Shown: positions 54,227-63,414, numbered from the stretch's first letter. The stretch is DNA of 64,000 nt from JABCPH02 sp963524305 (GCA_963524305.1 CAURGH010000006.1:1-64000); one strand, 5' to 3'. The notes: generated from the sequence alone by a model not told the origin. Translations and numbers: made by a program.

Positions 54227-56428
54227 TTGAATAAATTTGAAAAATGGTTATATATTTTGTTTGATAAAACAAGTGTATTAAAAAATTTAATTATTTCTTA
54301 TAATGAAAAAAGAATGGATTTAGAAAGAATTAGAAAAGAAAAGGAGATGCTTGAACTTGAATTAGATTTAATGGAAAAAGATCAAGAAAATTCAGTTGAG
54401 ATACAGCAAAGAAGTAAAAAGATAAACAAAAAATTAAAAGCAATTAGAAATTTAAATCAATTTAAAGAAATAAAAATTAAAAAATTAATTTTAGAAATTG
54501 ATGTATTAGAAAAAAAAGCAACTAGAATAAAAAACAGTACAGAAGATATTGAGGTAAAACAAAATAAGTTATTGAAATTGAAGATGAGGCATAACGATAA
54601 TAATCAAAATGTTGAAATTGATATTATTATTGAGAATTTAACGAATAAATTTGAAGAATTAAAAAATTTACTTAATAACGAAGAGATAACAGAAAATAAA
54701 CTATTATATTGTGAAAAAGAGTTATTAAAGTTAAAATACGGTATTGATTTAAGAAAAAAGTTTGAGAAAAAAGTAGATGACAATAAAGACAAAGAAATAG
54801 GGAAAAAAGAAAAATTTCTAAGGAGTAATAAAATATTTGATTCTATATGGGAAGGTTGGAAATTTAGCGAAATATTAAAGGAAAAAAGAAAAGTATTGGA
54901 AAAAAATAAAACAATTAAATCTTCGGGATACCTGTATCATCAATATTTATTGAGTATCTTTTTCCTTACTTTATCTATAGTTGTTGTTGAGCTTATTATT
55001 ATATTTTTTTTTAAAACTTTACTTGAAAAAATTTTTATATGGCCAATTACTATTTATCTTGCATTATCATTTATATCAATGTGTTTTTATATTAAGACTA
55101 GTTTAGGGGAATTTTTTTATGAAATTTTTAACATTTTTTCTACTGTAGGAGGATTACTTTCTCTTTTTTGCGTAATGATATATGCCTTTACAGACATTAT
55201 ATTAAAGTTATCAAATTTATATTTTATTGAAAATAATTTAGAAACTGAAAGAATAATTTTTGTAATAGGTTTATTTTTATTATTGATATTTTTAATTTTA
55301 AATATTCAAAAATTAATAAATATTTTTAGAATAGAAAAAATAACTTCAATAAAAATAAATATAAATCAAATAATGAGGTTATTAGTAGGTATAGTATCTT
55401 TGTTTTTTGCATATTTTTCAATATTTTCAATAATTAAAAATAATAAAAATATTAATTTAGAAAACACAGATTTTGTTGTTGATATTAAGATACCAAATTT
55501 TGAAACATCTAAAGGTAAAATATTAATAGGTGGAGAGGAAATACCTATAGAAGTTAGAGAAAATAGAATAAAAACTGAAAATAGAAACAAAATAGAAGAG
55601 AAAGACATTATTGTCAATGTAGGAAATGATGAAATAAAAATAATGAATTGTACTAAAAATAATTGTGAAAGTACTAAAAAAGGCAAAGTTATAAATTTGA
55701 AAAATTCAAGTTTTATTTTATTTGAAAATAATGAAAAAAAACATGAATACGAATGTGAGAATAAATATAATTCATCTGAATTAATAGAAAAATGTTATAA
55801 AGAAGACGAAAAAGTAAAAAATATTAACAAGATTATTAATGGAAATATTTTAAAAGGTAAAATATTTAAAATAGAAGATGAGTATTATATTTTTGATAGA
55901 AATACCATAAGTACACTTGAAAATGTAAATTATATAATGCATCCTATAAAAATTTTATTTTTATCATTAATATTTTTTATAACACTTTATTTATTATTCA
56001 AAGGAAATAAAGATTACTATAGTAATCAAAAAAAGGAAAGAAAGGAAAGAAAAAGATTTATTAAATTTTTAATAGGAAAAGATATAAAGAAATATAAAAA
56101 AGATAAATTAAGAGAAGAAATAGAAGAGTTAGAATCCATTTTTAATTTCGGTATATTTAAAGTGTTTTTTACAATACCCCCTTTAATAACAATTATTTTT
56201 GGTGTTTTTAATTTTATTCAAAAACCAGAAATAAATTTTAAAATAAATCCTTACAGTGCTTTCTCAATAATGTTGTTGGTTGTAGTTATATCAACTGTCA
56301 TTTTGTTAATTTTTATTAGATTTATAGTACAAAAGGCAGTAGAAATAATGTTTCTTCCCAAAAATGAATTTTTTGAATTTACAGAAATAATTTTAGAAAT
56401 AATTGGAGAAAATGATGTGGTTGTATAA
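54227..56428 (+). CDS. Large coiled-coil membrane protein, unknown
   Basis: 733 aa. Residues 1-220 form a charged coiled coil (EKEMLELELDLMEKDQENSV, KKLILEIDVLEKKATRIKN). Then come about five membrane helices (from YLLSIFFLTLSIVVVELIII to LLVGIVSLFFAYFSIFSII), a soluble region of about 150 residues with several Cys (MNCTKNNCESTKKGK) and three more C-terminal helices. It starts from a TTG 4 bases after GAGGTGATA, 38 bases behind nrdE. Its base composition is even more AT-rich than that of nrdE. No family is recognised. It looks like an insertion into the nrd operon. Confidence 0.6.
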   Translation: MNKFEKWLYILFDKTSVLKNLIISYNEKRMDLERIRKEKEMLELELDLMEKDQENSVEIQQRSKKINKKLKAIRNLNQFKEIKIKKLILEIDVLEKKATRIKNSTEDIEVKQNKLLKLKMRHNDNNQNVEIDIIIENLTNKFEELKNLLNNEEITENKLLYCEKELLKLKYGIDLRKKFEKKVDDNKDKEIGKKEKFLRSNKIFDSIWEGWKFSEILKEKRKVLEKNKTIKSSGYLYHQYLLSIFFLTLSIVVVELIIIFFFKTLLEKIFIWPITIYLALSFISMCFYIKTSLGEFFYEIFNIFSTVGGLLSLFCVMIYAFTDIILKLSNLYFIENNLETERIIFVIGLFLLLIFLILNIQKLINIFRIEKITSIKININQIMRLLVGIVSLFFAYFSIFSIIKNNKNINLENTDFVVDIKIPNFETSKGKILIGGEEIPIEVRENRIKTENRNKIEEKDIIVNVGNDEIKIMNCTKNNCESTKKGKVINLKNSSFILFENNEKKHEYECENKYNSSELIEKCYKEDEKVKNINKIINGNILKGKIFKIEDEYYIFDRNTISTLENVNYIMHPIKILFLSLIFFITLYLLFKGNKDYYSNQKKERKERKRFIKFLIGKDIKKYKKDKLREEIEELESIFNFGIFKVFFTIPPLITIIFGVFNFIQKPEINFKINPYSAFSIMLLVVVISTVILLIFIRFIVQKAVEIMFLPKNEFFEFTEIILEIIGENDVVV

Positions 56429-56570
56429 TGGAATATAATATTAAATATACATAAAGTTAAGGAGACAGATTAAATAAATTACAAATTTCTAACCAAGATA
56501 ATAAAATTAAGTTAGAGAAAATATGACTATAAAATAATATTTGGAATAAAAAAGAATATATTATAAAAAT

Positions 56571-56599
56571 TTGACAAAAATCAAAATACAGAGTATACT
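56571..56599 (+). promoter_or_regulatory. Strong promoter of a candidate small RNA
   Basis: TTGACA (56571-56576), exactly 17 bases, TATACT (56594-56599). No gene starts in the next 190 bases, but a terminator stands about 60 bases downstream. Confidence 0.8.
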
Positions 56600-56605
56600 A
56601 ACTTT

Positions 56606-56692
56606 AGTGATCGTACTACAAGAATAACCCACTTAATTGTGCGTTGTTGTAGACTGTGGAAAAAGCTCTTTCAATTTTGATAGGGCTTTTTT
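56606..56692 (+). ncRNA. Candidate small RNA of about 87 nt
   Basis: The transcript predicted from the promoter at 56571-56599 begins near 56606. It folds as CTACAA / TTGTAG enclosing AACCCAC / GTGCGTT around TTAATT, a long hairpin with one C-C mismatch. After GACTGTGG it ends in a terminator (AAAAAGCTCT / AGGGCTTTTTT, 56660-56692). No open frame is present. It does not match tmRNA, 4.5S or RNase P by eye. 6S RNA is normally longer. Confidence 0.6.
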
Positions 56693-56789
56693 GCATTTTT
56701 GAATACAAAATAAAAAAGAGGGAGGGAGATAAAAAAGGTTTAAAATATCTAAAATTGAAATTTTTAAAAACTTTTTAGAAAAAGAAAGA

Positions 56790-57060
56790 CCCTTAAACAA
56801 AGGGATTTTGACAAAATTGGAAAATAATCTTAAAATAAATTTTTATTTATAATTCAAATGCGATTGAAGATAGCACTCTTACTTTGAAAGAAACGGATAT
56901 TATTCTTCAATATAGGGTTACGATGAAAGAGAAAAGCTTGAAAGAGCATGAGGAAGTGAAGGGGCAGGAATATGCTCTTAATTTTCTGAAGGAAGTTATA
57001 AAAACAAATGAATCTTTATCGCTGAGATTGATAAGGGAGTTTAATGCTCTTGTGTTGTGA
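56790..57060 (+). pseudogene. Fic-family N-terminal fragment, frameshifted
   Basis: One frame reads GILTKLENNLKINF and the next reads YNSNAIEDSTLTLKETDIIL, KEKSLKEHEEVKGQEYALNF, then LRLIREFNALVL and a stop. YNSNAIEGSTLTLxET is the Fic N-terminal signature that precedes the catalytic HPFxxGNGR motif. That catalytic part is missing. It is one frameshift and a large deletion away from a working gene. Confidence 0.75.
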
Positions 57061-57113
57061 TGATATTGAGAATAGAGGGAAGTTTAAGAAAAGTAATAAT
57101 GAAATTAAAGAAT

Positions 57114-57215
57114 GGGATTAATCTGAATTGGTTATTAATCTATGAGATAGTCGAAGATAAATTAATATTGATTTTATTAGCATCAGGTGTCATAGTAAAT
57201 TATTTTAAATCTTAA
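57114..57215 (+). pseudogene. YafQ/RelE-type toxin C-terminal fragment
   Basis: GINLNWLLIYEIVEDKLILI and LLASGVIVNYFKS, then a stop. The pattern NWLLIYEI..D.LIL.L..TG.H..LF is the end of YafQ-type mRNA interferases. Only 33 codons remain, and the terminal THSELF catalytic region is degenerate. No antitoxin gene is seen. Confidence 0.6.
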
Positions 57216-57283
57216 ATAAAATATGAGGGTTAATTGAGAACGCAAATTGATAAAACAAACTTATCAAGAAAGGAAAACAAAAA

Positions 57284-58288
57284 ATGGAAAAGAAAATATA
57301 CGAAGCAGTAAACTGGAATACCCCTGAAAATGATTATGTGGAAACTTTTTGGGAGCAAAATATAAGACAATTTTGGATTGATACGGAGTATGTTCCTTCG
57401 AGGGATATTGATAGCTGGAATGCGTTGAAACCTGAAATGAAATTGGCTTATTTACATGCACTTGGAGGGCTTACAATGCTTGATACGTTGCAAAGTCATA
57501 CTGGGATGCCTAAAATTATTGACCATATCGATTCATTGCAAAATAGATCAGTACTTTCTTATATGTGTATGATGGAGTCGATTCATGCAAAATCTTATTC
57601 GACAATATTTACAACTGTAGCATCGACTAGACAGATAAATGAAACTTTCAAATGGGTTCAAGAAAATCCTCATTTACAATACAAAGCTAAAAAAATTGAT
57701 GGTTATTATCAAAAGATGAATAATCCTGAGGCTTCAAGACGAGATATCGCAATGGCTTTGGCAGCTTCAGTTTATTTGGAAACTTACTTATTTTATAGTG
57801 GATTCTTTTTACCACTTTGGCTTGCAGGACAAGGAGAAATGGTTGCAAGTTGTGATATAATTAAAAAAATTATTGCAGATGAATCGATTCATGGAGTATT
57901 TGTTGGATTGCTATTCCAAGAATTGTATAATTCGTTTGATGAAGAAACTAAAGAAGGAATAAGAAGCGAGTTGAATACGTTGCTTTATGAATTGTATGAA
58001 AATGAGAGCAGATATACTGATGAAGTGTATGGAGATGTTGGACTTACAGGAGATGTAAAAGAGTATATTCGTTACAATGCAAATAAGGCCCTTATGAATT
58101 TAGGATTTGAAGAAGAATTTGAAGTAAAAAATGTAAATCCAATTGTTCTAAATGGATTAAACGTAGAAACAACTCAGCATGATTTTTTCTCTAAAAAATC
58201 TACAAACTATGAAAAAGCGTTGGAAGTTGTTCATTTGCATGATGATGATTTTAAATTTGATGATGAAGATGCAGATGAATTGATTTAG
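57284..58288 (+). CDS. nrdF: Class Ib ribonucleotide reductase, small subunit
   Basis: 334 aa. It has YEAVNWNTPENDYVETFWEQ, metal-ligand helices around MMESIHAKSYSTIF, YLETYLFYSGF and DESIHGVFVG, and a C-terminal acidic tail for binding NrdE (DDDFKFDDEDADELI). It carries the dimanganese-tyrosyl radical centre. It starts after AAGAAAGGAAAAC. It is separated from nrdE by 3.1 kb, with no NrdR box seen in the 300 bases upstream, so its regulation may differ. Confidence 0.95.
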   Translation: MEKKIYEAVNWNTPENDYVETFWEQNIRQFWIDTEYVPSRDIDSWNALKPEMKLAYLHALGGLTMLDTLQSHTGMPKIIDHIDSLQNRSVLSYMCMMESIHAKSYSTIFTTVASTRQINETFKWVQENPHLQYKAKKIDGYYQKMNNPEASRRDIAMALAASVYLETYLFYSGFFLPLWLAGQGEMVASCDIIKKIIADESIHGVFVGLLFQELYNSFDEETKEGIRSELNTLLYELYENESRYTDEVYGDVGLTGDVKEYIRYNANKALMNLGFEEEFEVKNVNPIVLNGLNVETTQHDFFSKKSTNYEKALEVVHLHDDDFKFDDEDADELI

Positions 58289-58299
58289 GAATTTTAGTT

Positions 58300-59046
58300 A
58301 TGAAGATTATAATATCACCGAGTAAAACTAAAAAAATTAATAATTTACCAGTTGAATTGAAAAATATTTCAATTAAAGAGAACGATTTTTATCCAGAAAT
58401 TCTTTATCCGAGAATAACTAATAAAATTATTGAGCGAATTAAAATGTTTTCTGTAGAGGAAATTGAGAAAAAATTTAAGTTGAAAAAAGATAAGGCAGAA
58501 AAATTGTTAGAATTTTATCAAAATTATGAAAATGAGAAGAGTGGTAATGCTTTGGCAAGTTATACAGGTGTTGCGTACAAATCGATTGGAATTGATACAT
58601 TTGATATTGAAGATTTTGAATATTTGGAGTCACATTTAGTAATTTTATCAGCTTTGTATGGGATTTTAACACCGTATACTAATATTAAAGAATATCGGCT
58701 TGATATGACAAATTCAATTTTTGAAAATAAATCTCTCTATGAAGTTTGGAAAAGTAGTATAAATGAATACTTTGAGGAAGAAGATATTATTTTAAATCTT
58801 GCATCAAAAGAATACTCGAAATTGATAAAATCTGATAATTTAATTGATTTTGAATTTTGGAATAATACGAATGGGAAATTAAAACAAATTAGTACTAATT
58901 CAAAGAAGATGCGTGGTTTTACTTTGAACTACATTGTAAAAAATCGAATTACAAATATAAATAATTTGAAAGATATTACTTTAAATGAATATATTTTTAA
59001 TAAAGATATGTCAAGCAAGAAAAAATTTGTTTATGTAAAAAAATAA
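58300..59046 (+). CDS. yaaA: YaaA peroxide-stress protein
   Basis: 248 aa, full length. The YaaA motifs IIISPSKTKKI, ALASYTGVAYKSIGIDTFD, SALYGILTPYTNIKEYRLDM, NLASKEYSKLI and MRGFTLNYIVKNRI are all present. YaaA lowers free iron and protects DNA under peroxide stress. It begins 12 bases after nrdF, so the two are probably co-transcribed. Confidence 0.93.
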   Translation: MKIIISPSKTKKINNLPVELKNISIKENDFYPEILYPRITNKIIERIKMFSVEEIEKKFKLKKDKAEKLLEFYQNYENEKSGNALASYTGVAYKSIGIDTFDIEDFEYLESHLVILSALYGILTPYTNIKEYRLDMTNSIFENKSLYEVWKSSINEYFEEEDIILNLASKEYSKLIKSDNLIDFEFWNNTNGKLKQISTNSKKMRGFTLNYIVKNRITNINNLKDITLNEYIFNKDMSSKKKFVYVKK

Positions 59047-59056
59047 TAAATTTTGA

Positions 59057-59085
59057 TTGACATTGTAAAGAAAATGAGATAAAAT
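59057..59085 (+). promoter_or_regulatory. Promoter of a short transcript
   Basis: TTGACA (59057-59062), 17 bases, TAAAAT (59080-59085), just after yaaA. Confidence 0.7.
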
Positions 59086-59091
59086 TTGGTT

Positions 59092-59152
59092 CCTTGGCAG
59101 GGGAGCAACAAATTAAAAGGTCTTGCTTTAATAAGTAGGGCCTTTTAAATTT
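59092..59152 (+). ncRNA. Candidate small RNA or leader, about 60 nt
   Basis: Downstream of the promoter at 59057-59085 the predicted RNA contains a small hairpin (TTCC / GGGA around TTGGCAGG). A second stem follows (TTAAAAGGTC / GGCCTTTTAA, one wobble, 59113-59148). The T run after the stem is weak, so read-through into the lipoprotein gene at 59311 is possible. The rest of the 59153-59310 spacer shows only a TATAAT (59255-59260). Confidence 0.4.
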
Positions 59153-59310
59153 AAACGAAATTTTTATATATTAGGATAAAGAATGTTATCTATAAATAGA
59201 AAGAATTTTCTTTAAAATTATTAAAAAATAGTATTCAAAATTAAAAAAATATTGTATAATATGTGTAATCAAAGATAAATAAAAAATAAAATTAAAAGGA
59301 GAAATCTAAG

Positions 59311-60327
59311 ATGGAGTTGAAAAAGAAATTTGTGTTAGGATTTATGACTTTAGCATTAGCGGTGAGTTGTGGCAATAAATCTGATAAAAATAATGCGAAG
59401 GATTCTTCAGTTAATAAGCCAGAAGTAGAAATTGTTAATAATAATGATGCTGGAGATAGGGAAAGAAAATTAAAGAAATTCATAGATATCAAAGATGAAT
59501 TAAATTCTGAAGAATGGGATATGATGTTTAAAGAAATTAATCCTGCAGAATTAAAAACAGTTGATGGAAATTTTAAGGAACCTGGAGATAATAGCATTTT
59601 ATCATTGGCCTCACTTGGTAAATCTAAAGAACTTGTAGAAGATTACTCTAAAGATATTGTGAACGTTTTAAAAACGGCACCTAAAATGGATGTTTTGGAT
59701 AGAAATGCTCAATCATTATTACAAAATTTAATTGAGGAAAGTAGAACTTTAAGTGAAATTGAAGATTATTATAAAAATGGGAAGTATAAACAGGATAATT
59801 TATCAGCTGTGGATTCTTTGAATAATAAATATAAAGCGATTTATAAAAAAAGAATGGAAAGTTATGAAGTGTTAGTTAAATCAATAGAAGAATATGCTGG
59901 AAAAGAAATAAAATCAGAAAGCAAGAAGAAAAATGTTGAAAAACTTCCAAGTGGTAATGGTAAAATTAGAAAAAATATGGAAAGTTATGTTGAAAAAATA
60001 GAAGAATTTAATTCTTTGGCTTTTGAAAAAAATAGTTTGAAATATTCAATTAAAGAGGCTGATAGATTAAGAAATGCAAGTGATGAAGTAAAAATTCTTT
60101 ATGGTGAAAAAATTTCAAAAATTCAAATAGAAAGCTTATCAAAAAATAATATTGACATTGCAGAATTTGAAAAATTTAGAGAATTAGCACATAAATTGAC
60201 AGAAGATTCATCAGAATTTGTTGCAGCAGTTAGAAGTAATAATAAAACAAGTATTGCAAAAGCAGCTGATAAATATCTTAATGATCAAACTGATTTAGTA
60301 AATAGCTATAACAATGTTCAAAAATAA
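59311..60327 (+). CDS. DUF3829-like lipoprotein
   Basis: 338 aa. Lipobox ALAVSC (Cys20). The rest is helical, with the DUF3829/YiiG-type pattern (KLKKFIDIKDELNSEEWDMM, YVEKIEEFNSLAFEKNSLKY, KAADKYLNDQTDLVNSYNNV). Function unknown. AAAGGAGAAA precedes the ATG, and a terminator follows. Confidence 0.75.
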   Translation: MELKKKFVLGFMTLALAVSCGNKSDKNNAKDSSVNKPEVEIVNNNDAGDRERKLKKFIDIKDELNSEEWDMMFKEINPAELKTVDGNFKEPGDNSILSLASLGKSKELVEDYSKDIVNVLKTAPKMDVLDRNAQSLLQNLIEESRTLSEIEDYYKNGKYKQDNLSAVDSLNNKYKAIYKKRMESYEVLVKSIEEYAGKEIKSESKKKNVEKLPSGNGKIRKNMESYVEKIEEFNSLAFEKNSLKYSIKEADRLRNASDEVKILYGEKISKIQIESLSKNNIDIAEFEKFRELAHKLTEDSSEFVAAVRSNNKTSIAKAADKYLNDQTDLVNSYNNVQK

Positions 60328-60331
60328 AATT

Positions 60332-60369
60332 AAAAAATGTATTACCCAATATTGAGTGATACATTTTTT
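60332..60369 (+). terminator. Terminator of the DUF3829-like gene
   Basis: AAAAAATGTATTAC pairs with GTGATACATTTTTT with one wobble, around a 10-base loop. Confidence 0.85.
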
Positions 60370-60436
60370 ATTTCATAAAGAGATTAAATTTTATATACTT
60401 CATAAAATAAAAAAGTCAATTTTCAAAAAAATTATT

Positions 60437-60465
60437 TTGACTATTCTAAAATATTTTGATATACT
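60437..60465 (+). promoter_or_regulatory. Promoter of the DUF1858 gene
   Basis: TTGACT (60437-60442), 17 bases, then an extended -10 TGATATACT (TATACT 60460-60465). Confidence 0.75.
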
Positions 60466-60499
60466 AATTATTAGAGAATAAATATGGAGGTGTAAAAAG

Positions 60500-60715
60500 A
60501 TGGAAAGAATAACTGCAGATATGAATATAATGGATGCTGTTGAAAAATATCCGATAATAGCACAAGTTTTGATGAGATACGGTTTAGGATGTGTTGGTTG
60601 TATTATTTCAACTGCTGAAACTTTAGGCGAAGGAATTGCAGCTCATGGGTTAAATCCTGATATTATAATTGAAGAAGCAAATATGATTCTTGAAAAACAA
60701 GGAGCATTTGAATAG
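60500..60715 (+). CDS. DUF1858 redox-disulfide protein
   Basis: 71 aa. ITADMNIMDAVEKYPIIAQV, LMRYGLGCVGCIISTAETLG and EGIAAHGLNPD match the DUF1858 family found with hybrid-cluster proteins, with a CxxC pair (GCVGC). It is probably a small thiol-redox or metal-binding protein. Its own promoter and terminator make it monocistronic. Confidence 0.88.
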   Translation: MERITADMNIMDAVEKYPIIAQVLMRYGLGCVGCIISTAETLGEGIAAHGLNPDIIIEEANMILEKQGAFE

Positions 60716-60737
60716 AATAGAATTTTTAACAAAAGAT

Positions 60738-60786
60738 AGCAAGAAGTCTCCTACTTACATAAGTGGGAGGTAAATTGCTTTTTTTT
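60738..60786 (+). terminator. Terminator of the DUF1858 gene
   Basis: CTCCTACTT pairs with AAGTGGGAG within outer AGCAA / TTGCT arms, followed by eight T residues. Confidence 0.88.
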
Positions 60787-60887
60787 GTTAAAAAATGAAA
60801 AAAGGGACACATCAATGTATTTTATCAATTAATAACTTAAAATTATAAAATTTCCAAAAATTACTAGATTTTTTTTCAATTTTCTAT

Positions 60888-60893
60888 TATAAT
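60888..60893 (+). promoter_or_regulatory. Likely -10 of the membrane-protein gene
   Basis: TATAAT 45 bases before the ATG at 60938. The -35 (TTTCAA region) is weak. Confidence 0.4.
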
Positions 60894-60937
60894 ATATCTA
60901 TATTTAAAAACTTAAATTATGAAAAAGGGAGAAAAAA

Positions 60938-61330
60938 ATGCCTATTACATTTGCATTTATAACAATAATATTGATTTTTATCAGAATGTATTGTATATTT
61001 TCGCTTACATTTTTAGAATCAAAAAAAGTAAAATTTTGTGAAAGAGTTACAATTTTCATATTAATATTTGAAGTTATTGTCATTCTTTTACATCTGTTTT
61101 TTAATACTTTTAGATATTTGTTACCACCAATGTTGGTACTTTTGAAAACTGCAAAATATTTTGTCATTTTTAAGAATGTTTCGATAGCAGGATCGATTTA
61201 TGCAGCTGTTAATCTGTTTTTACTAATTACATTTAATGGTTCTAGTGTATTAAAATTTATTAATCGTTCAATTTTATTTATAGTATTTATGATTAATATT
61301 TTATTCGGTTTTTTGATATTGCTTGGATAA
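60938..61330 (+). CDS. Hypothetical four-helix membrane protein
   Basis: 130 aa with four hydrophobic segments (ITFAFITIILIFIRMYCIFS, VTIFILIFEVIVILLHLFF, IAGSIYAAVNLFLLITF, ILFIVFMINILFGFLILLG). AAAGGGAGAAAAA precedes the start. No family is recognised. It is flanked by its own terminator at 61354-61381. Confidence 0.6.
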   Translation: MPITFAFITIILIFIRMYCIFSLTFLESKKVKFCERVTIFILIFEVIVILLHLFFNTFRYLLPPMLVLLKTAKYFVIFKNVSIAGSIYAAVNLFLLITFNGSSVLKFINRSILFIVFMINILFGFLILLG

Positions 61331-61353
61331 AAAACAATGAAATAAGTTATAAT

Positions 61354-61381
61354 AAAGAAAGTGTGAAAACTTTCTTTTTTT
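61354..61381 (+). terminator. Terminator of the membrane-protein gene
   Basis: AAAGAAAGT pairs with ACTTTCTTT around a 6-base loop, with more T residues following. Confidence 0.8.
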
Positions 61382-61456
61382 ATGCTTATGTGATAAAATA
61401 TATTAAAAATAAATTTTAAGATTTTAAAACAATAATTTTAAAGGGATGAGATTTAA

Positions 61457-62152
61457 ATGGAAATACAGAAAGAATTATTTTCACTTCAAGATAAAAAATA
61501 CATGAAATTTTTAAGTAAATTGACGCCAAATGTACCGGAAGATACAATTATTGGAGTGAGAATTCCTGAAATAAGAAAATTGGCTAAAAAATTGGTAAAG
61601 AATAACGAATATGAGGATTTTTTGAAAGAGTTACCACATAAATATTATGATGAGAATTTGTTGCATGGAGCAATTATTTCAGAGAGCAAAAATTTTGAGA
61701 ACTGCATTGAATTGCTTGATAGTTTTTTGCCATTTGTTGATAATTGGGCGGTTTGTGATACGATTTCTCCGAAGATTTTTAAAAAAAATAAAAAAGAACT
61801 GATTGAAAAAATTAAGGAATGGTCTCAATCAGATAAAACTTATACTTGTAGGTTTGGTGTAGAAATGTTGATGACACATTTTTTGGATGAAGACTTTAAA
61901 AAGGAATATTTGGAAATGGTGGCGAATATTCATTCTGAGGAGTATTATGTAAAAATGGTAATTGCTTGGTTTTTTGCAACTGCACTTACGAAACAGTGGG
62001 ATTATGCGGTGATTTATTTAGAAAATAATAGGTTAGATGTTTGGGTGCATAATAAGACGATACAGAAGGCTCGAGAAAGTTTGAGAATTTCACTGGAGAA
62101 GAAGGGGTATTTGAAGGGGTTGAAAAGAAAGAAAGAAGGAGAATTAATTTAA
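61457..62152 (+). CDS. AlkD-like DNA alkylation repair protein
   Basis: 231 aa, all-helical HEAT-repeat fold. The family phrases are IIGVRIPEIRKLAKKL, DENLLHGAIISE, LPFVDNWAVCDTISPKIF and CRFGVEMLMTHFLDEDF, and the late Trp/Asp region VWVHNKTIQKARESLRI is present. AlkD enzymes remove bulky alkylated bases. The stop overlaps the next start as TAATG, so translation is coupled. Confidence 0.85.
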   Translation: MEIQKELFSLQDKKYMKFLSKLTPNVPEDTIIGVRIPEIRKLAKKLVKNNEYEDFLKELPHKYYDENLLHGAIISESKNFENCIELLDSFLPFVDNWAVCDTISPKIFKKNKKELIEKIKEWSQSDKTYTCRFGVEMLMTHFLDEDFKKEYLEMVANIHSEEYYVKMVIAWFFATALTKQWDYAVIYLENNRLDVWVHNKTIQKARESLRISLEKKGYLKGLKRKKEGELI

Positions 62153-62922
62153 TGAAAATCACAAAAATTATGTTTGTAGGATTGATTTCTTTGTTGTGCT
62201 CAATAAATTCATTTACAAATACAAATTCTGAAAATGATTTTAAAAAATATGTACTAGAAAAATTAGAAGAAATAAAAAAAATTGATATTTATAACAATGA
62301 TACGACTACTAAATATCACAATAGGAATGAAGAAAATTCAAAAAGGTCTGGCTTAAAAAAATTTATAATTGATAATTTTCCTGAAAAAAGTAGCAAATTA
62401 TTAGAAAAAAATAATGAAAGTTGGGATGCTGTTTGGAAAGACAATGTTTCTTTTCTTGATGATTTAGAAATAAAATATGGCTTTAATACGAATTTGTATG
62501 AATTTTATAGAGAAGAAGATAATAAGGAAATAAAAAAATTAATGGAGTTAGCTATAAAATTAAAAAACACAAAAAGTTTATCTTTTGATCAATTGAGAAA
62601 GTCAAAAGAAGAATATGAAACAGAGAATAAAAAAATGAATGATAAGTATACTGAATTACATGATTTAATGGGAGATGAATATGTATATTATGGTGAAACA
62701 TGCTATCCTAGACATTATTATAGCAATTTAGAAAATTTTCAAGAAAAATGGTTAAAATTTAGGGAAGATGAAGCATTATTTTATTCTGAATTGGAAAATA
62801 AAAAAGATGAGAAAATTTATTTTGGAAAACTTTTTGAAATAACAAAAAAACAGAACGAATACTTTGAGGATATTATAAATAATATAAAAAAAGCGATAGA
62901 TATAAAGAAGAAAAATATATAA
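62152..62922 (+). CDS. Exported hypothetical protein, 256 aa
   Basis: A signal peptide (KITKIMFVGLISLLCSINSF) predicts export. The mature part is charged and helical and includes two conserved-looking aromatic runs (GDEYVYYGETCYPRHYYSNL). It is read with TAATG overlap behind the AlkD-like gene. No family is recognised. Confidence 0.6.
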   Translation: MKITKIMFVGLISLLCSINSFTNTNSENDFKKYVLEKLEEIKKIDIYNNDTTTKYHNRNEENSKRSGLKKFIIDNFPEKSSKLLEKNNESWDAVWKDNVSFLDDLEIKYGFNTNLYEFYREEDNKEIKKLMELAIKLKNTKSLSFDQLRKSKEEYETENKKMNDKYTELHDLMGDEYVYYGETCYPRHYYSNLENFQEKWLKFREDEALFYSELENKKDEKIYFGKLFEITKKQNEYFEDIINNIKKAIDIKKKNI

Positions 62923-62996
62923 AAGACAAAATATTGAAATTTGGGAAATAAAACGAATACTAGTAAAAGAGATTATGCAATAGACAAGGAGAAAAA

Positions 62997-63379
62997 ATGG
63001 AAAAAGAATTAGAATATGAATCTTTAACTTTATTTGAAAATGAAAATATTGAAAAAACTGAAACTATGAAAGTTAAAAATACACTTTTTACTATTTTAAA
63101 TGGTGAAAGAGTTGATTTAGAAATTGAAGAGATTTTCGATAGTAATAGGTTTTATGAGATAAAGGCTGTTACATTCTCGGCTTTGGTACAAAAATTTTTC
63201 CATCAACAAAATATTTAAATGCATTATCACAAAAATGTAAAAATGACAATAATTCTTCAGATATTATCGAAATTAAAATAAAGGAGTTTCATGATTGGAT
63301 AGGAGTACCTTTGCCAAAGGAATTGGAACATAAGAAGACGATTCTAGATTTTTTTAAGAAAAAGAAAAGTGAGAATTGA
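62997..63379 (+). pseudogene. Frameshifted hypothetical gene
   Basis: ATG 62997 (AAGGAGAAAAA upstream) reads EKELEYESLTLFENENIEKT to KAVTFSALVQKF, then a stop at 63218. The next frame continues PSTKYLNALSQKCKNDNNSS, then IKEFHDWIGVPLPKELEHKK, to a stop at 63379. A single frameshift in the run near 63193 links them. No family recognised. Confidence 0.5.
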
Positions 63380-63385
63380 TTTTCA

Positions 63386-63414
63386 TTGTAATGTCAAATT
63401 TTTTTTGATATAAT
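63386..63414 (+). promoter_or_regulatory. Promoter of the AAA-ATPase-like gene
   Basis: TTGTAA (63386-63391), 17 bases, then an extended -10 TGATATAAT (TATAAT 63409-63414). Confidence 0.7.

Noticed and set aside
56606..56692. Reading the candidate RNA as 6S RNA or the signal-recognition-particle RNA
   Set aside because: It is too short for 6S and lacks the conserved SRP loop sequence.
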